From: Craterostigma plantagineum
Lineage: Eukaryota; Streptophyta; Magnoliopsida; Lamiales; Linderniaceae
Direction of reading: 5' to 3'
NCBI GenBank assembly: GCA_027422505.1
Contig: JAPQWV010000005.1
Coordinates: 10,111,501-10,175,500 of the forward strand
Length of the DNA: 64,000 nucleotides
Part shown: positions 28,050-38,459 of the stretch, in pieces
Layout: each line of letters begins with the position of its first letter
Numbering within the stretch: the stretch's first letter is position 1
The notes under the pieces: generated by a model
The model's input: only the letters and a program-made list of their open reading frames with translations
Databases searched by the model: none
What the model was told of the DNA's origin: nothing
Program-made: the position numbers and the translations under genes

Positions 28050-29805
28050 CCTGTATAAAGAAGTACTATTCTGATGTACCCAATTTCTGTTGGGTCCTAA
28101 CATGTTAGCGGGGAAATAACTTCTGTTAACATACGAGATATCATTCTGGATAGATGGTGATCTCCTGCTAGAATCAAATACAACAGTGGTATTTACAGGT
28201 GACTTCTTAGGTCTCCAGACATACTTAGTTTTATCAACTTTCTTTAAGGTACAGTTGTGCATAATGACCATTTCTACCACAAGCGAAACATTTAAGCTTA
28301 GGCACAAAATGTTTAGCATGCTTTCCTTCAGTGGAATAACCTATCCCTGACCTACCAATGTTCCTAGGAGCAATTAACAGCATATCTAGGTTCTGCTTAC
28401 CCTCAAGGAGTCTATCAACTTTCTGTTTTTTCTATCTAAGGAATTCCTGAGTTCTACGATATCTCTCGATAAGTCACTATGTTTTTTTTCTATTTTTTCA
28501 CAGTCACATGGAATTCCCTCTATCTTCGCAGTAACTAACTCTTCTTCAGACGTGAGATCTCTAGATCAGCCTCATGTTTTTCCTTAGCTATTTCATCTCG
28601 CTGCCTTATCAGTTCCTTATTCAAGGAATTTTGTGACTTAATATTTCTTTCTGCTTTTTGAAGTAACCTACACAAATCTTCCTTACTTTCTTCTATATCA
28701 GAAACAGATGAGTCACTTTCATAACCATATAAACTGTTTAGGATATGAATTTTCTCAATGGAGGAAGAGTGAGATACCTGATCCTCGTCAGCCATGTAAG
28801 CGTTATCCTCGTCCTCACATTGTTCCATTTCAGAGTCGTTAGATTCTGTCACCATGGCCTTCTGCTTCCTTGGTTTCTCATCGTTATTTGTTGGGCATTC
28901 ATGTGCATAGTGGCCTGGTTTGTTGCACCGAAAGCATTTCTGAAATTTCTTCCCTCACATGGAGATTCCCTTGTTTTTGTTCTGGAAATTTGCTAGAGTT
29001 CCCTTTGAAATCTCCTTTTCTGTTCGAATCTTTCAAATCTCTTTGTAAGCATGGCTAGGTCGTTCATCAGGCCTTCTCGTTCATCGTCAGAATCAGATTC
29101 TTCTTGGTTGGATTTGAAGGCGATAGACTTCTGATTTTTGGTTTGCGACTTCTCATTCATTGACGTTTGAATCATCTCGTAGTAGATAAGCGATCCAATC
29201 AGTTCGGAGATGCTAAGTGCTTCTAGATCCTTTGCTTCGTAGATGGCAGTAACTTTGGCATTCCACTCTCGCGGTAGTGATCTCAGTATCTTTCTCACTT
29301 GTTCACTGTCGGGAACCTTTTTGCCAAGAGAGAACATTTGGTTGATGATTCCCATGAATCTGGCGTACATCTGGCTTATATTCTAGTCAGATTCCATCGA
29401 GAACAGTTCGTACTGATGAGTGAGCAGAGCTAGTCTTTCTTGCACAACTCGTTGAGTTCCTTCATGAGTAACTTGGAGCATATCCCACATGGCCTTTGCC
29501 AATGAGCAGGAACTGACCCGAATGTATTCTTCCCGTGTGAGTGCGCATGCGAGCATGTTTTTTGCCTTTGCGTTTCGCGTGATTCCCTTTTTGTCATCAG
29601 CACTGTAATCTTTAGCATCCTTTGGGGTTCCATCGGATTTCGCAGCCGTATATGGCCCGTTGATGATTGTCTCCCAAAGATCGTAGTCAACAGCGACGAG
29701 AAATTCGATCATGCGATTCTTCCACACTGCGTAGTTCGTTCCATCGAAGAGAGGTGGCCTAGAGTGGGATTGACCCTCTGCAAAAACATCACTCGAAAAA
29801 GCCAT
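28050..29805 (-). pseudogene. Copia A gag, broken
   Basis: The ATG at 29805 opens Gag with the RPPLFDGTNYAVWKNRM start and FLVAVDYDLWETI typical of copia UBN2 Gag. A CCHC knuckle CFRCNKPGHYAHEC lies at about 28930-28890. An acidic, coiled-coil segment follows (28860-28535). A second knuckle-like CFACGRNGHY is near 28280 and a GPNRNWV motif near 28080, just before protease. The long coiled-coil C-terminus and two zinc-finger motifs suggest the Sirevirus lineage. Breaks: a stop at 29385-29383, a frameshift near 29000, a stop near 28960, and several stops between 28530 and 28050. Confidence 0.88.
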
Positions 29806-29847
29806 TAGATCTTAACTCAGGCATGTTAGGCCTTTCGTTGAGTAACC

Positions 29848-29860
29848 CGCTCTGATACCA
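29848..29860 (-). other. Primer-binding site of copia A
   Basis: TGGTATCAGAGCG on the minus strand, complementary to the 3' end of initiator tRNA-Met, two bases inside the LTR edge at 29863 and 43 bp before the gag ATG. Confidence 0.85.
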
Positions 29861-29862
29861 AA

Positions 29863-30600
29863 TGAAGTGTAAAATATGCCTAAGAGGGGGGGGGGGTGAA
29901 TTAGGCTATAAAAAAATTTGGCTTGTTCTTCTTTGAAAAATAATTTTCTTTAAGAAGATATTTGCAGAGTATGTTATTTCCCAGAAATCAGTACGAGTAT
30001 CAAAGTTATCTCCCTTACCCTGTTTCAAAATATCACGTTAGTTTCAGAAATGGTTTTTATGATATCACCTAGATATTATTGTGCGTTCCGGGTTTGTCTC
30101 ACAGAAAAGTAAATAGTAGAAAGTAGAGTGAGACGAGATTTTTATACAGGTTATATCCCCAACTGGGGTTTAATCCTGTCCTTGGGGTGTGATCTCCCCA
30201 AGAGTTCCAATCAATCACTAAGTGTTACCGGTTACACTATGATTGACCCGTACACAACCGAAGCACTATGGACACTAGACCTCGTTCTAGGCTGACGCAC
30301 GCCAAGTTTCGATCCACGTCGTTTACCCAGGAAACCTATTCCCCGACTGGATGCAGCTTGCTACCGAAGGGCCACCGAATCCACAAAATTCGTCCCTCCA
30401 CGTGCGTAAGACTCCACTCGTGCTCCTTTGTGCGCTCACACGTCCGAAGACTAAGGTTTGTAGGATTTGGAGTTTTTAAGGATCGCTCAAAGAGTACAGA
30501 TTCGCAAATGAAAGCTCAATCACAAACTACGAATGAATCGCAAATTAACGCTCAATCACTCTAAGGAATTCGACAGCTTGTGTGTTCGTTGTGTGTACCC
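29863..30600 (-). mobile_element. 5' LTR of copia A (outer end unresolved)
   Basis: Starts directly beyond the primer-binding site. It includes a poly-G run (29885-29897) before GTGAATTAGGC, common in Sirevirus LTRs. No second copy exists in the window, so the outer boundary cannot be fixed. The LTR may extend well past 30600. Confidence 0.55.
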
Positions 30601-32060
30601 TTCAACGTGAAGTGTTTTTCTTCTATATAGACCACGAATAGCTTCTTCACTTCACAAGGAAAGTTAAGCACAGAATATGCAAGAGAAAGCTCAATAATCA
30701 CGTGCATTAACTCAAACAATCATGCCAAGAATAAACCAATTAAGCTCAACGGTCATGCATGATCACTTACCATAAATACCATAGATTAACATTCATTCCA
30801 CAGTAATCTCATCTATTCGTCAGCATATTCCATATATATTCCACTCAGCATATTTTCAACGGTAAGCTCAATCAACTGATTCTTTCAATATGATAGCCAA
30901 TTCGCACAGAGAAAGATTTGATCTACTGAATATAATGCAAAGCATACTTTCCATGTATGGTGATCTCATCCGATTTCAGCACATTCCATAAATAGACTCA
31001 ATCAGCATCTTACCACATATAAGCCCAATCAATTAATCACTTTCCGTAATATAAATCCTAAGTCGCATAAGGAAAGGTAGATCATGATTCACTGATTTTA
31101 AGAGTCACAAAATATCGCACTCAACGGATATATCATTGATATTCTTTCCTAAAATAGATCAATCACATGTAAGCTCAATCAGAATATCTTCTCCATATTT
31201 ACAGCATAGTCATTCATATCCGTGTGATCACATCGATATTCTTTCCTAAAATAACTCAATCTCGCAGACAGTTTGCGTATCACTTAACATGATATATTTT
31301 CCATATATAGCACGCAACGAGATTCCATTCATACGAAAACGTTCATAACCAGGTGATCACATAGATATTCCAGTTAAGCTTAAGATCACACAAATTCGAT
31401 TTTCTTATTAGTTCAATCACATTTAAGCGCTTAATCGAACATTTTCACATACTTAAACATCACATAACATGCATATCGAGTTTTCTAATTTGTACCCCCC
31501 AATTTACATAATTACTTGGAATAATCAAAACTCTCATAACCATTTGGACCAAAAAGGACTACAGAAAGGATACAAAGGATAATACAAAAGGGCACCATAA
31601 TGACCTTTCATTAAGAGGAGACCACATTTCATCTCCTATAACAGAGCATGTCCTCCAGGAAGAGAGAGGACAAAACAAAATACTACTGAAGAACTAAAAA
31701 AGTCTCAAGCAAACTCAAAAAGATTTAATTCTCTGATTTTGCCTTAAAGATACATCCAGTTCACCAGGATACATCATCAAAATAGTCTTCTTTTGTCTCC
31801 AATAGCATCTATCCAAACGTAGAAGAAAATCCACTTCTCCAATGGGCCTTTGAGTTTTATCATGAATCTTGGTTAACTTCTTAAAGATTTGGTGAAGAGA
31901 TATTGCCAAACATTTCGTCTCGGACTTTTGGGCCGGATCACGAAGCTAACACTTGGACTTGATATTTATCGAATGGCCTTTCTTGAATGCTTGTTCGTGG
32001 GCTTTTGAGCTTAATCATGACTTAAAGCTTCGATTTGGTGAACGCTTTCGATCTATTAGC
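30601..32060. repeat. AT-rich DNA with dispersed AAGCTCAATCA and TTCCATATAT motifs
   Basis: Short phrases such as AAGCTCAATCA, TCACATCGATATTC and TTTCCATATAT recur irregularly between about 30690 and 31440. No coding sequence. It may be the outer part of the copia A LTR or another non-coding retroelement. Confidence 0.4.
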
Positions 32061-32465
32061 TTCCTTAACGACGTTTTTGAGCTTTTATTCGAATACGGAA
32101 AACTTCGAAAAATTCGGAATGCTTTTAATAAAAGGACTTATATCCTCTGACGAAGTTCTACTATCCGGCTCTCGAGTTTCAATCAGAATACGAACAACTT
32201 TGAGAGATTTTTGAAATGCTTTCAATAAAAAGACTTACATTGTCTGATAAAGTTTTGTACTATCCTACCTTCGAACTTTGATTTTCGACGAGCAACTTCG
32301 AGAGAATTCATAATGCTTTTAATAAAATGACTTATATCGCCTGACGAAATTTCATACTACCATCTTCAGACTACGATTTGAATACGTTGTACTTTGTTGA
32401 GGGAATTACACTTAAAAAGTCGTATATCTTCTCCAGAAATTTCGTATTATTCGTTGTGCCTCTAA
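32061..32465. repeat. Degenerate tandem repeat, about 105-115 bp unit
   Basis: Three to four diverged copies of a unit containing CGAATACG, ACTTCGA, AATGCTTTTAATAAAA, GACTTATAT and CTGACGAA. Units start near 32087, 32195 and 32290, with a partial unit to 32465. Confidence 0.6.
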
Positions 32466-32899
32466 CTTTTGTGTTTCTGAACTTCTGAAGCCTTGTATTT
32501 GTAGGGTAGAGAATATACAATAATGGAAAATATATTCCCTTGGTTGATTTGATCTATATTTACGTTTATCTATCCATATATGGTTTGATCAGGATTTGAT
32601 TTGATTATCCATGTTTGGCTTGATACTCTCAGTATTTGCCGATTTTTCAATATTTCATTTGATTTCAACATATTTAACAAATCTCTACCCTATTATGATA
32701 TATAGAATTTTGAATAAACGGAATATATTATCAATTATAATAATAATTACTAATTAAATTCACTATATATTAATTTTCTATTAATTTATAAATATTAGCA
32801 ATTAAATTAGATATTTTCTTTCTTAGAATTAATTTATTAAATCCTAATAATATAAATAAACATATAAGTTAACTATCTATGTTGTGTTATTGATTGAGC
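32466..32899. other. AT-rich spacer, nothing recognised
   Basis: Very AT-rich sequence (TTAATTATAATAATAATT-type) with no open frame or clear repeat. Confidence 0.4.
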
Positions 32900-33737
32900 C
32901 CGAGCATTTTTAACCGAGTCACCATGGAAACTTTATTTCGAAAGTTCTATGGTTATTTTTCACTCGAGCTTACTTGATGAATTGTAGATTGTTTAACTTT
33001 CTATCATAACGTAATGACGTTCATACACATTATGGATGTGCACATATGATGTATTACGTGAATGGATTGATTGCTATTTGTGGCATATTACATGATGAGA
33101 AATTATATAGCTAATGATTGGGCTATGATGTATGAATATGTGACAATGTAGTGTTGACCTAGGGGCCAATGTGGTCCGAATGACTATCGAAACAATAGCT
33201 CTGGGTCGGAGTGTGTGAGTAGCGAATGGGGTCGGAGTGTGTGCGTGATCAGTAAGAGTGTTATTGATAGTTGCTGTGTTTGATTAAGATGATAATCGAT
33301 GATTGGAATATATGAAGATAGTAGGTTGAAGGGCGCATAACCAACATCATTTTCCTTGTTCGCATATTATATTTGATTGTGCTACATACACGTTCTTGAT
33401 TTGCACTTACTGAGTCTTGTCGACTAACTCTCATTATTTAAGTTATTTTTCAGATCCTCTTCCGGGAGGTAAGAGTTAGAGGAGGTGATGATGGCTGGAA
33501 TGTGGTGGAGCATGTGAGGGACGACTTCTGTCAGGCTCAGCGATACTATAGAACTATATATTTTGAAACGTATAGCATCATGCGTGTAATTACCGGTGAC
33601 ATTTTGGCTAGTTTTTTTTTTTTGTGATGCGTCTCATATTAATTAGCTTTTGCGAAGCTGATCATTTGACTTGTGTATAACCATATTGATATATAAGGTT
33701 GGAAGTATCGCGTGGTAGTCGTTTGGATGTGTTACAG
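32900..33737 (+). mobile_element. Gypsy-type LTR remnant
   Basis: Layout resembles the 3' half of plant chromovirus LTRs: an ATG-rich stretch of imperfect TATG/ATGTG words, then GCACTTACTGAGTCTTGTCGAC, a CAG-GATCC-like block at 33450 and an end GGATGTGTTACA near 33737. The chromovirus LTR at 49850 has a comparable CTACTGGGCAAAT then GTACTGAGTCTGACG order. No partner LTR, PBS or duplication was found. Confidence 0.35.
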
Positions 33738-33869
33738 AGTTGAACTTGTAGCTTGACTTGCCTAAATATATTTGAGTCAACCATTATTGCCTCGTCTATC
33801 AACTGATACATCATAGTAATGGCTAGTCTCTGGTATGATGTACAACTCCTACCATTATCGCCTAGCAGG

Positions 33870-34098
33870 TAGAGCCGCGTTTTAATTTATGTGGCCCCGT
33901 TCTTATAATATATAAAGGCCCCATAATAAAATAAATAAATATAATTTAATATTTATTGTAATTTTTGTGGGCCTCATTTTTATAAAGTAGGAGTATCAGC
34001 CCATAAAGATTTACAAAGTCCACTTAACAATATATCGGACCATAAATTGAGGCCTTCAATTTTTTGGGGCCTTGTAAACAGGCCCAAATCCGGCCCTG
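33870..34098. mobile_element. hAT-type MITE, 229 bp
   Basis: Imperfect inverted ends (TAGAGCCGCG and CAGGGCCGGA, each followed by a GGCCCC block) flanked by CTAGCAGG (33862-33869) and CTCGCAGG (34099-34106), an 8-bp duplication with one change. Confidence 0.6.
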
Positions 34099-34280
34099 CT
34101 CGCAGGCAATACACATGCCGCCAAAACCACTAACAGCGTTGACACTCTTAATACCTACGGAAACTCCTATTTTGTTAATTATGTAAAAAACAAACCTAAA
34201 AATATACGTATTAAATAGTTAAAAAGAACCCATCAATGGATATGCTTAACTCAACTATAAGTACAAATTATAAATATCTT

Positions 34281-34803
34281 ATGTTCGGGCGAACGATATT
34301 TTCAGTCCCCAATGTTTGAGGCATGTGCGTTTCTGGTCCCCCATGTTCCGACGTGCCACTTTTAGCCCCCAATCTTATCGATTCCGGACGATTTTGGTCC
34401 CTCGATTAATTTAATCGATAATTTAGATGATTTAACACGTGAGTGTCCATGATTTCCTTTTACTCGACTTAAAACATCATAACACATCTTCATCTTCGAT
34501 TGCACATGAATATCATTATACATCACATTTAGGAAAGGATCGACAACCTTGAACATGAGTTAAATGTGATACTTAATGATGCTCAAGTGTGTTTTAGTTT
34601 AAGAAGATGATGATTCATGATGTGTTTAGTCAAGTTAAAGGAGATCATGCGCTCTCATGTGTTAAATTTCATCCAAATTAGTGATTACGTTAATCGAATG
34701 ACCAAAATAGCCCAAAATCGATAAGACTTAAAGTGCACATCGGAACATGGGGGACAGAAAACGTCCATGTCCCAAACATCGGGGACTAAAAATGTCGTTC
34801 TCT
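34281..34803. mobile_element. Long foldback MITE
   Basis: The left arm (GAACGATATTTTCAGTCCCC onwards to about 34540) and the right arm (about 34550 to 34803) are inverted copies over nearly the whole 500 bp, with a small centre near 34545. Shared words include TCCCCCATGTTCCGA and TTATCGATT. No clear target duplication, so the superfamily is open; the arms resemble Mutator-like long-TIR elements. Confidence 0.65.
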
Positions 34804-34845
34804 CTTTTATGCCATCATAATTACTAATTAGAAAATGAGTGAACC

Positions 34846-35030
34846 AATGAGGCATCGGTCTAGTGGTAGAGGAGGGAGGAAGCATAAAGAATTTGTGTTA
34901 GAGGGGACCGAATTCCACCTCTCACATTTCTTGAGTTGTTCCAATGGAATCTTACGAATGAGACGTTTCTGGTTGATCGGGGATACCGATGGCGGACCAA
35001 TGGGGTTAAAGTCAATATATGTATAAATAT
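34846..35030 (+). mobile_element. tRNA-derived SINE
   Basis: The head has an A-box-like GCATCGGTCTAGTGGTAGAGG (34851-34871), close to the tRNA-Gly D-arm, and a B-box-like GGGACCGAATTCC (about 34903-34915) about 35 nt later. A GC-balanced body follows, ending near the TA-rich tail at 35010-35030. Head spacing fits Pol III internal promoters. No A-tail or duplication is obvious. Confidence 0.5.
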
Positions 35031-35033
35031 ATA

Positions 35034-35406
35034 CTAGAATTTGAAGCCGCGCACAAGGCGCGGCGACAAAATGCTCATATTATTTCTACTAAATTAGTAT
35101 TTCGTGTAGCAATTCAATAAGTTATCATCTATGAGATAACTTTAAAACTTTAATTATATATCAGATATGCAGTTTCCATTCTAACAAAGAAAATCGTTAG
35201 ATTTATCCATACAATGATTCTTTGAAAATGACATACGAATTAATGAAGATCACACAAAGATTATAAGGCAAACAGTATACAATACAATACTTCAATGTTT
35301 TGGTTTTCACTATCATTCATAAGTGGACATAAAAGAACTAAATCACTTACGTGTTGATTCTTCCTCGTCAACTGTAGGACATAAAAGAGACATTAGGCAT
35401 TCCATC
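35034..35406 (-). mobile_element. Helitron 3' end (partial element)
   Basis: On the minus strand a GCCGCGC-CTTGT-GCGCGGC hairpin (35064-35046, 7-bp stem, 5-nt loop) lies nine bases before CTAG (35037-35034), followed by T. A GC hairpin about 10 nt upstream of a terminal CTAG, inserted between host A and T, is the signature of a Helitron 3' terminus. The body would extend to higher coordinates and is interrupted by the LTR element at 35407; its 5' TC end was not found. Confidence 0.6.
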
Positions 35407-35787
35407 TGATAGGGGTGACCTATCCAGCATTCCTCCTGACGTGACAACCTACAAGGAACAGAGTAGGAGATTGGGTCTGAAGGAGGTAAGGACCAGGTAC
35501 GAGGTCCGGCCAGAACGGTGTACGAAGGTGAGGTTCAGAGGAGCTCGGGAGGTACTCCACGGAGCTACGGAACTATTCAGAAGGGTCCAAGGAAGTGCCC
35601 GAGAAGGACTAAGTGCGAGGCTCGTCTAGAGGCAATGTACGAAGGTGATATTGGGAGGATCTAGGGAGATGTCCTAGGAAGCTACGGAGCTATCAGGAGG
35701 GAACAAATGAAGTAATTGAGAGAGCTATCGAAGTGACCGGGAGACCTGACGAGGGAGGGCAGTACGAAACTCTAGACGCCTCTACAG

Positions 35788-35796
35788 TATAAATAG
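35788..35796 (+). promoter_or_regulatory. TATA box of the LARD 5' LTR
   Basis: TATAAATAG after CTCTACAG. It is conserved in LTR copies c, e and f and mutated to TACAAATAG in copy b (about 41850). Confidence 0.6.
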
Positions 35797-36153
35797 GGTC
35801 TTTTGTCCATTTTACACCACAAGTTACATAGCCCACACACATTAGCACACCAAAAACACACATAGATACTCTCTCTCCCTCTCTTTATCTTCTTCATACT
35901 GTTCATAGCTGAGGATCACTTGTAAATAAGAGAGAAAGTGAGCTTGAGTGTGTAATCTTCTTCCGTTATTAGTGAATATTCTCCGGCGGCCCGTGGACGT
36001 AGTATTCACCCGAATCCGAACCACGTAAATCATCGTCTCTTTACTTTTCCGTCCTTTTTCTTAATATTCCATCCACGATTTCATCCGAACCGGCCCTCAC
36101 CTTTATTTCCCGGACCATAAATTTTGTTGATCGGGGTCGTAACCCGCATCAAA

Positions 36154-36170
36154 TGGCACCGTCTGTGGGA
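36154..36170 (+). other. Primer-binding site of the LARD element
   Basis: TGGCACCGTCTGTGGGA, two bases after the 5' LTR. It is a variant of the TGGCGCCGT-type site of plant gypsy elements. Confidence 0.75.
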
Positions 36171-36178
36171 ACCGAGGG

Positions 36179-36769
36179 TTGGAACGTGAGATATGGAGCC
36201 GTGGCTTGGATTCAACGGCTGTTTTTGGGAAGATTTCTGGGCTGCCGTTCTTGGTTTTCGTCTATGGCATTTCGTCGAACTCTAGTAGGGCCAGTGGCGA
36301 CTCCAGCCCACCGTCGCTGACGACCTCTGCCGACTCAATCAACGCCAGTGTCGCGCCGTCGCCCAGCCGAACGACGGCGAGCAACAACTACCCCTCGAAG
36401 CAAAAATCTGGGAAAGAAGTCCCGACAGCTGATAAAATCCCAACATCATCAGATTTAAAAGTGGGGAAAAATCGACACCGACATCTCGAAATCGAAGATG
36501 CCCAAGGCCTAAATCTTTTGCTTAACACCCTTCTCCAACCATGGCCTGTGGAATTGGGGGCAGCGACCGCTGTCTTCGCCATCACCTTCACTGTCACTAT
36601 CGGTTGGGTCATCACTATAGTTTTTGTACGCCGAGCTTGGACTTTGGACCCCATCGAGCTCGAACATCCGGAACCACGACCGCCATTCCCTGAGGAAGAG
36701 CCTCCTTGGTCGCCGCTTCGGTCGCCGGTGACACCCCGCCAGAAATCACGCCCCGGGATTGGTTTGTAA
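36179..36769 (+). CDS. Open frame with one predicted membrane segment, unknown function
   Basis: A 196-residue open frame starting 8 bp after the primer-binding site, where gag would lie. I do not recognise it. Residues about 38-80 are rich in Ser, Thr and Pro; about 95-110 are basic. A hydrophobic stretch at about 128-150 (AVFAITFTVTIGWVITIVFV) could cross a membrane, and the C-terminus is Pro/Glu-rich. It has none of the Gag hallmarks (no CCHC, no retrotran_gag motif). It could be a captured host-gene fragment or a chance open frame in GC-rich leader DNA. Confidence 0.3.
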   Translation: MEREIWSRGLDSTAVFGKISGLPFLVFVYGISSNSSRASGDSSPPSLTTSADSINASVAPSPSRTTASNNYPSKQKSGKEVPTADKIPTSSDLKVGKNRHRHLEIEDAQGLNLLLNTLLQPWPVELGAATAVFAITFTVTIGWVITIVFVRRAWTLDPIELEHPEPRPPFPEEEPPWSPLRSPVTPRQKSRPGIGL

Positions 36770-37599
36770 GTTTTCTAACTTTTGGAGTGTTGAGTGGAAT
36801 TACAGAAATAATAGGGTTAATTCTGTTATTCTCCTTCGGGCCAAATATTGCGAATTTTAAAATTTGGGGGCGAAGTAGCATTTTAATATTATTTGGGGCG
36901 CAGTTGTTATTTTACCTAGGGTTTCTGATGGGCTTGGGCCTTTTAAGTCCATAGGAATTATATTTGGGCCATTGGCTTAATTGTATTGGGCTTGATTTAT
37001 TTTTATAAGGCTCTCGAATTAATTACTTGGGCTAGAATATTTGGATTGCTGGAATTACTGTCATCGGGCCGCTAACCCAGTAGGTCTCCATCAGGATTCC
37101 CAAAAGGTACAGCGTAGGACAGACAGTCACAGGCGTACTATTGTCAGACTGGCATGCCCCCTGTCTGACCATAATGTTCCCTAGTTTACACCCTCTGTGT
37201 GTCCCCTGGTCGGCTGTAAACAGTCCCGTCCTTTTTAACACCCTAATGTCAATATTAGCTAGGATTATGTACCTCCTTCGTACACTATGGACATGGCAGC
37301 TACTTAGCTACTTACCTGACAGCATTCCTACTTAGCTACTTACCTGACAGCTTTCCTACTTCGCTACGGACCCCCAGTTCAGCCACCCCAGTCTCGAAAT
37401 TTGACCTTCCTTGATCACCAGATTAGGGAGAGTGCAGGGCTATGTGCTAGAATTTATGTGTATATGCTTATTTATGACCCGCCGTAATGCATTATTTCAC
37501 TATGCAATTACTAAATATTATTTTATTATTGTTTTTATCTCATGACACTTGTGGTGTCTCGTGCGTTGGAGTTTCTTGTGGTTGTGGCTTCGCAGATTT

Positions 37600-38045
37600 G
37601 GCAGGTATGCCGATCCGGCTCTCAGCTGGATGCAGGAAACGGTAAGCATTGACCTAGCTCAGGCGGAAACCTTCCGGCGTAGGATCTGCAAATCCATCGA
37701 TGGTAAGCCTCTGGACTATGGAAACAAAACACCGTACTGGCTTAGACCCAGGCTGAAAACAGGAGACCGTAAGCCCTGGATTCAATCCAGGCTGGAAACG
37801 AAGTCCAGAGGCCCAGGTTTAAACTCAGGCTGGAACTGAAACCCTGTAAGCCCTGGATTAGATCCAGGCTGGGAGAGAAACCCCATAAGCCCTGACTTAG
37901 ATCTAGGCTGGAAACGAAGCCTCTAAGCTCCGACGTAGCTCCAGATGAGAAAGGATGCCGTAAGTCCTAGCTTCGGCCCTAGGCAGGAGAAGAAGCCTAT
38001 AAGCCCTGGCTTAGATCCAGGCTGGAAAATAGGCCCAGACGTGGC
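37600..38045 (+). repeat. Array of 27-60 bp AGCCCTGG...CCAGGCTGGAAA repeats
   Basis: At least eight imperfect copies of GTAAGCCCTGGxTTAGATCCAGGCTGGAAA. Each contains CCTGG and CCAGG arms able to fold on themselves. Related words return at 39505, 39550, 40145-40195 and 40415, so the repeat is dispersed through the LARD interior. Confidence 0.75.
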
Positions 38046-38048
38046 CGC

Positions 38049-38453
38049 GCAGATTGCGTTTAAAATTCCAGACTCCAGGTCACCCTAAATCAAAGTCTGA
38101 TGAACCTAGATTGGGTTATATTCAGGAGGGCTGTGCCACGCACGCCCCGTGCAGATTGCGCTTAAAATTCCAGACTCCAGGTCATCCTAGATCAAAGTCT
38201 GATGAACCTAGATTGGGTTATATTCAGGAGGGCTGTGCCACGCACGCCCCGCGCAGATTGCGCTTAAAATTCCAGACTCCAGGCCATCCTGGATCAAAGT
38301 CTGATGAACGTAGATTGGGTTATATTCAGGAGGGCTGTGCCACGCACGCCCCGGTAGATTGCGCTTACATTCCAGGCTCCAGGTTACTCTGAATCAAAGC
38401 GTGATGAACCTAGATTGGGTTATATCAAGGAGGGCTGTGTAAAGCACGCCCCT
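38049..38453 (+). repeat. 102-bp tandem repeat, four copies
   Basis: Units begin near 38049, 38151, 38253 and 38354, with a degenerate fifth to about 38520. The unit is 102 bp (34 codons), so one plus-strand frame stays open through 38054-38392 and spells a 34-residue repeat. The repeat is certain; protein-coding use is not. Confidence 0.9.
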
Positions 38454-38459
38454 TGCGCT

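Noticed and set aside
34846..34920. Possible tRNA-Gly gene
   Set aside because: A- and B-box similarity only. The anticodon and acceptor stems do not pair, so a SINE head is the better explanation.
36615..36954. Hydrophobic frames following the 196-residue LARD frame
   Set aside because: Different frames in T-rich, GGGCTTGGGCC-type non-coding DNA with no homology signs.
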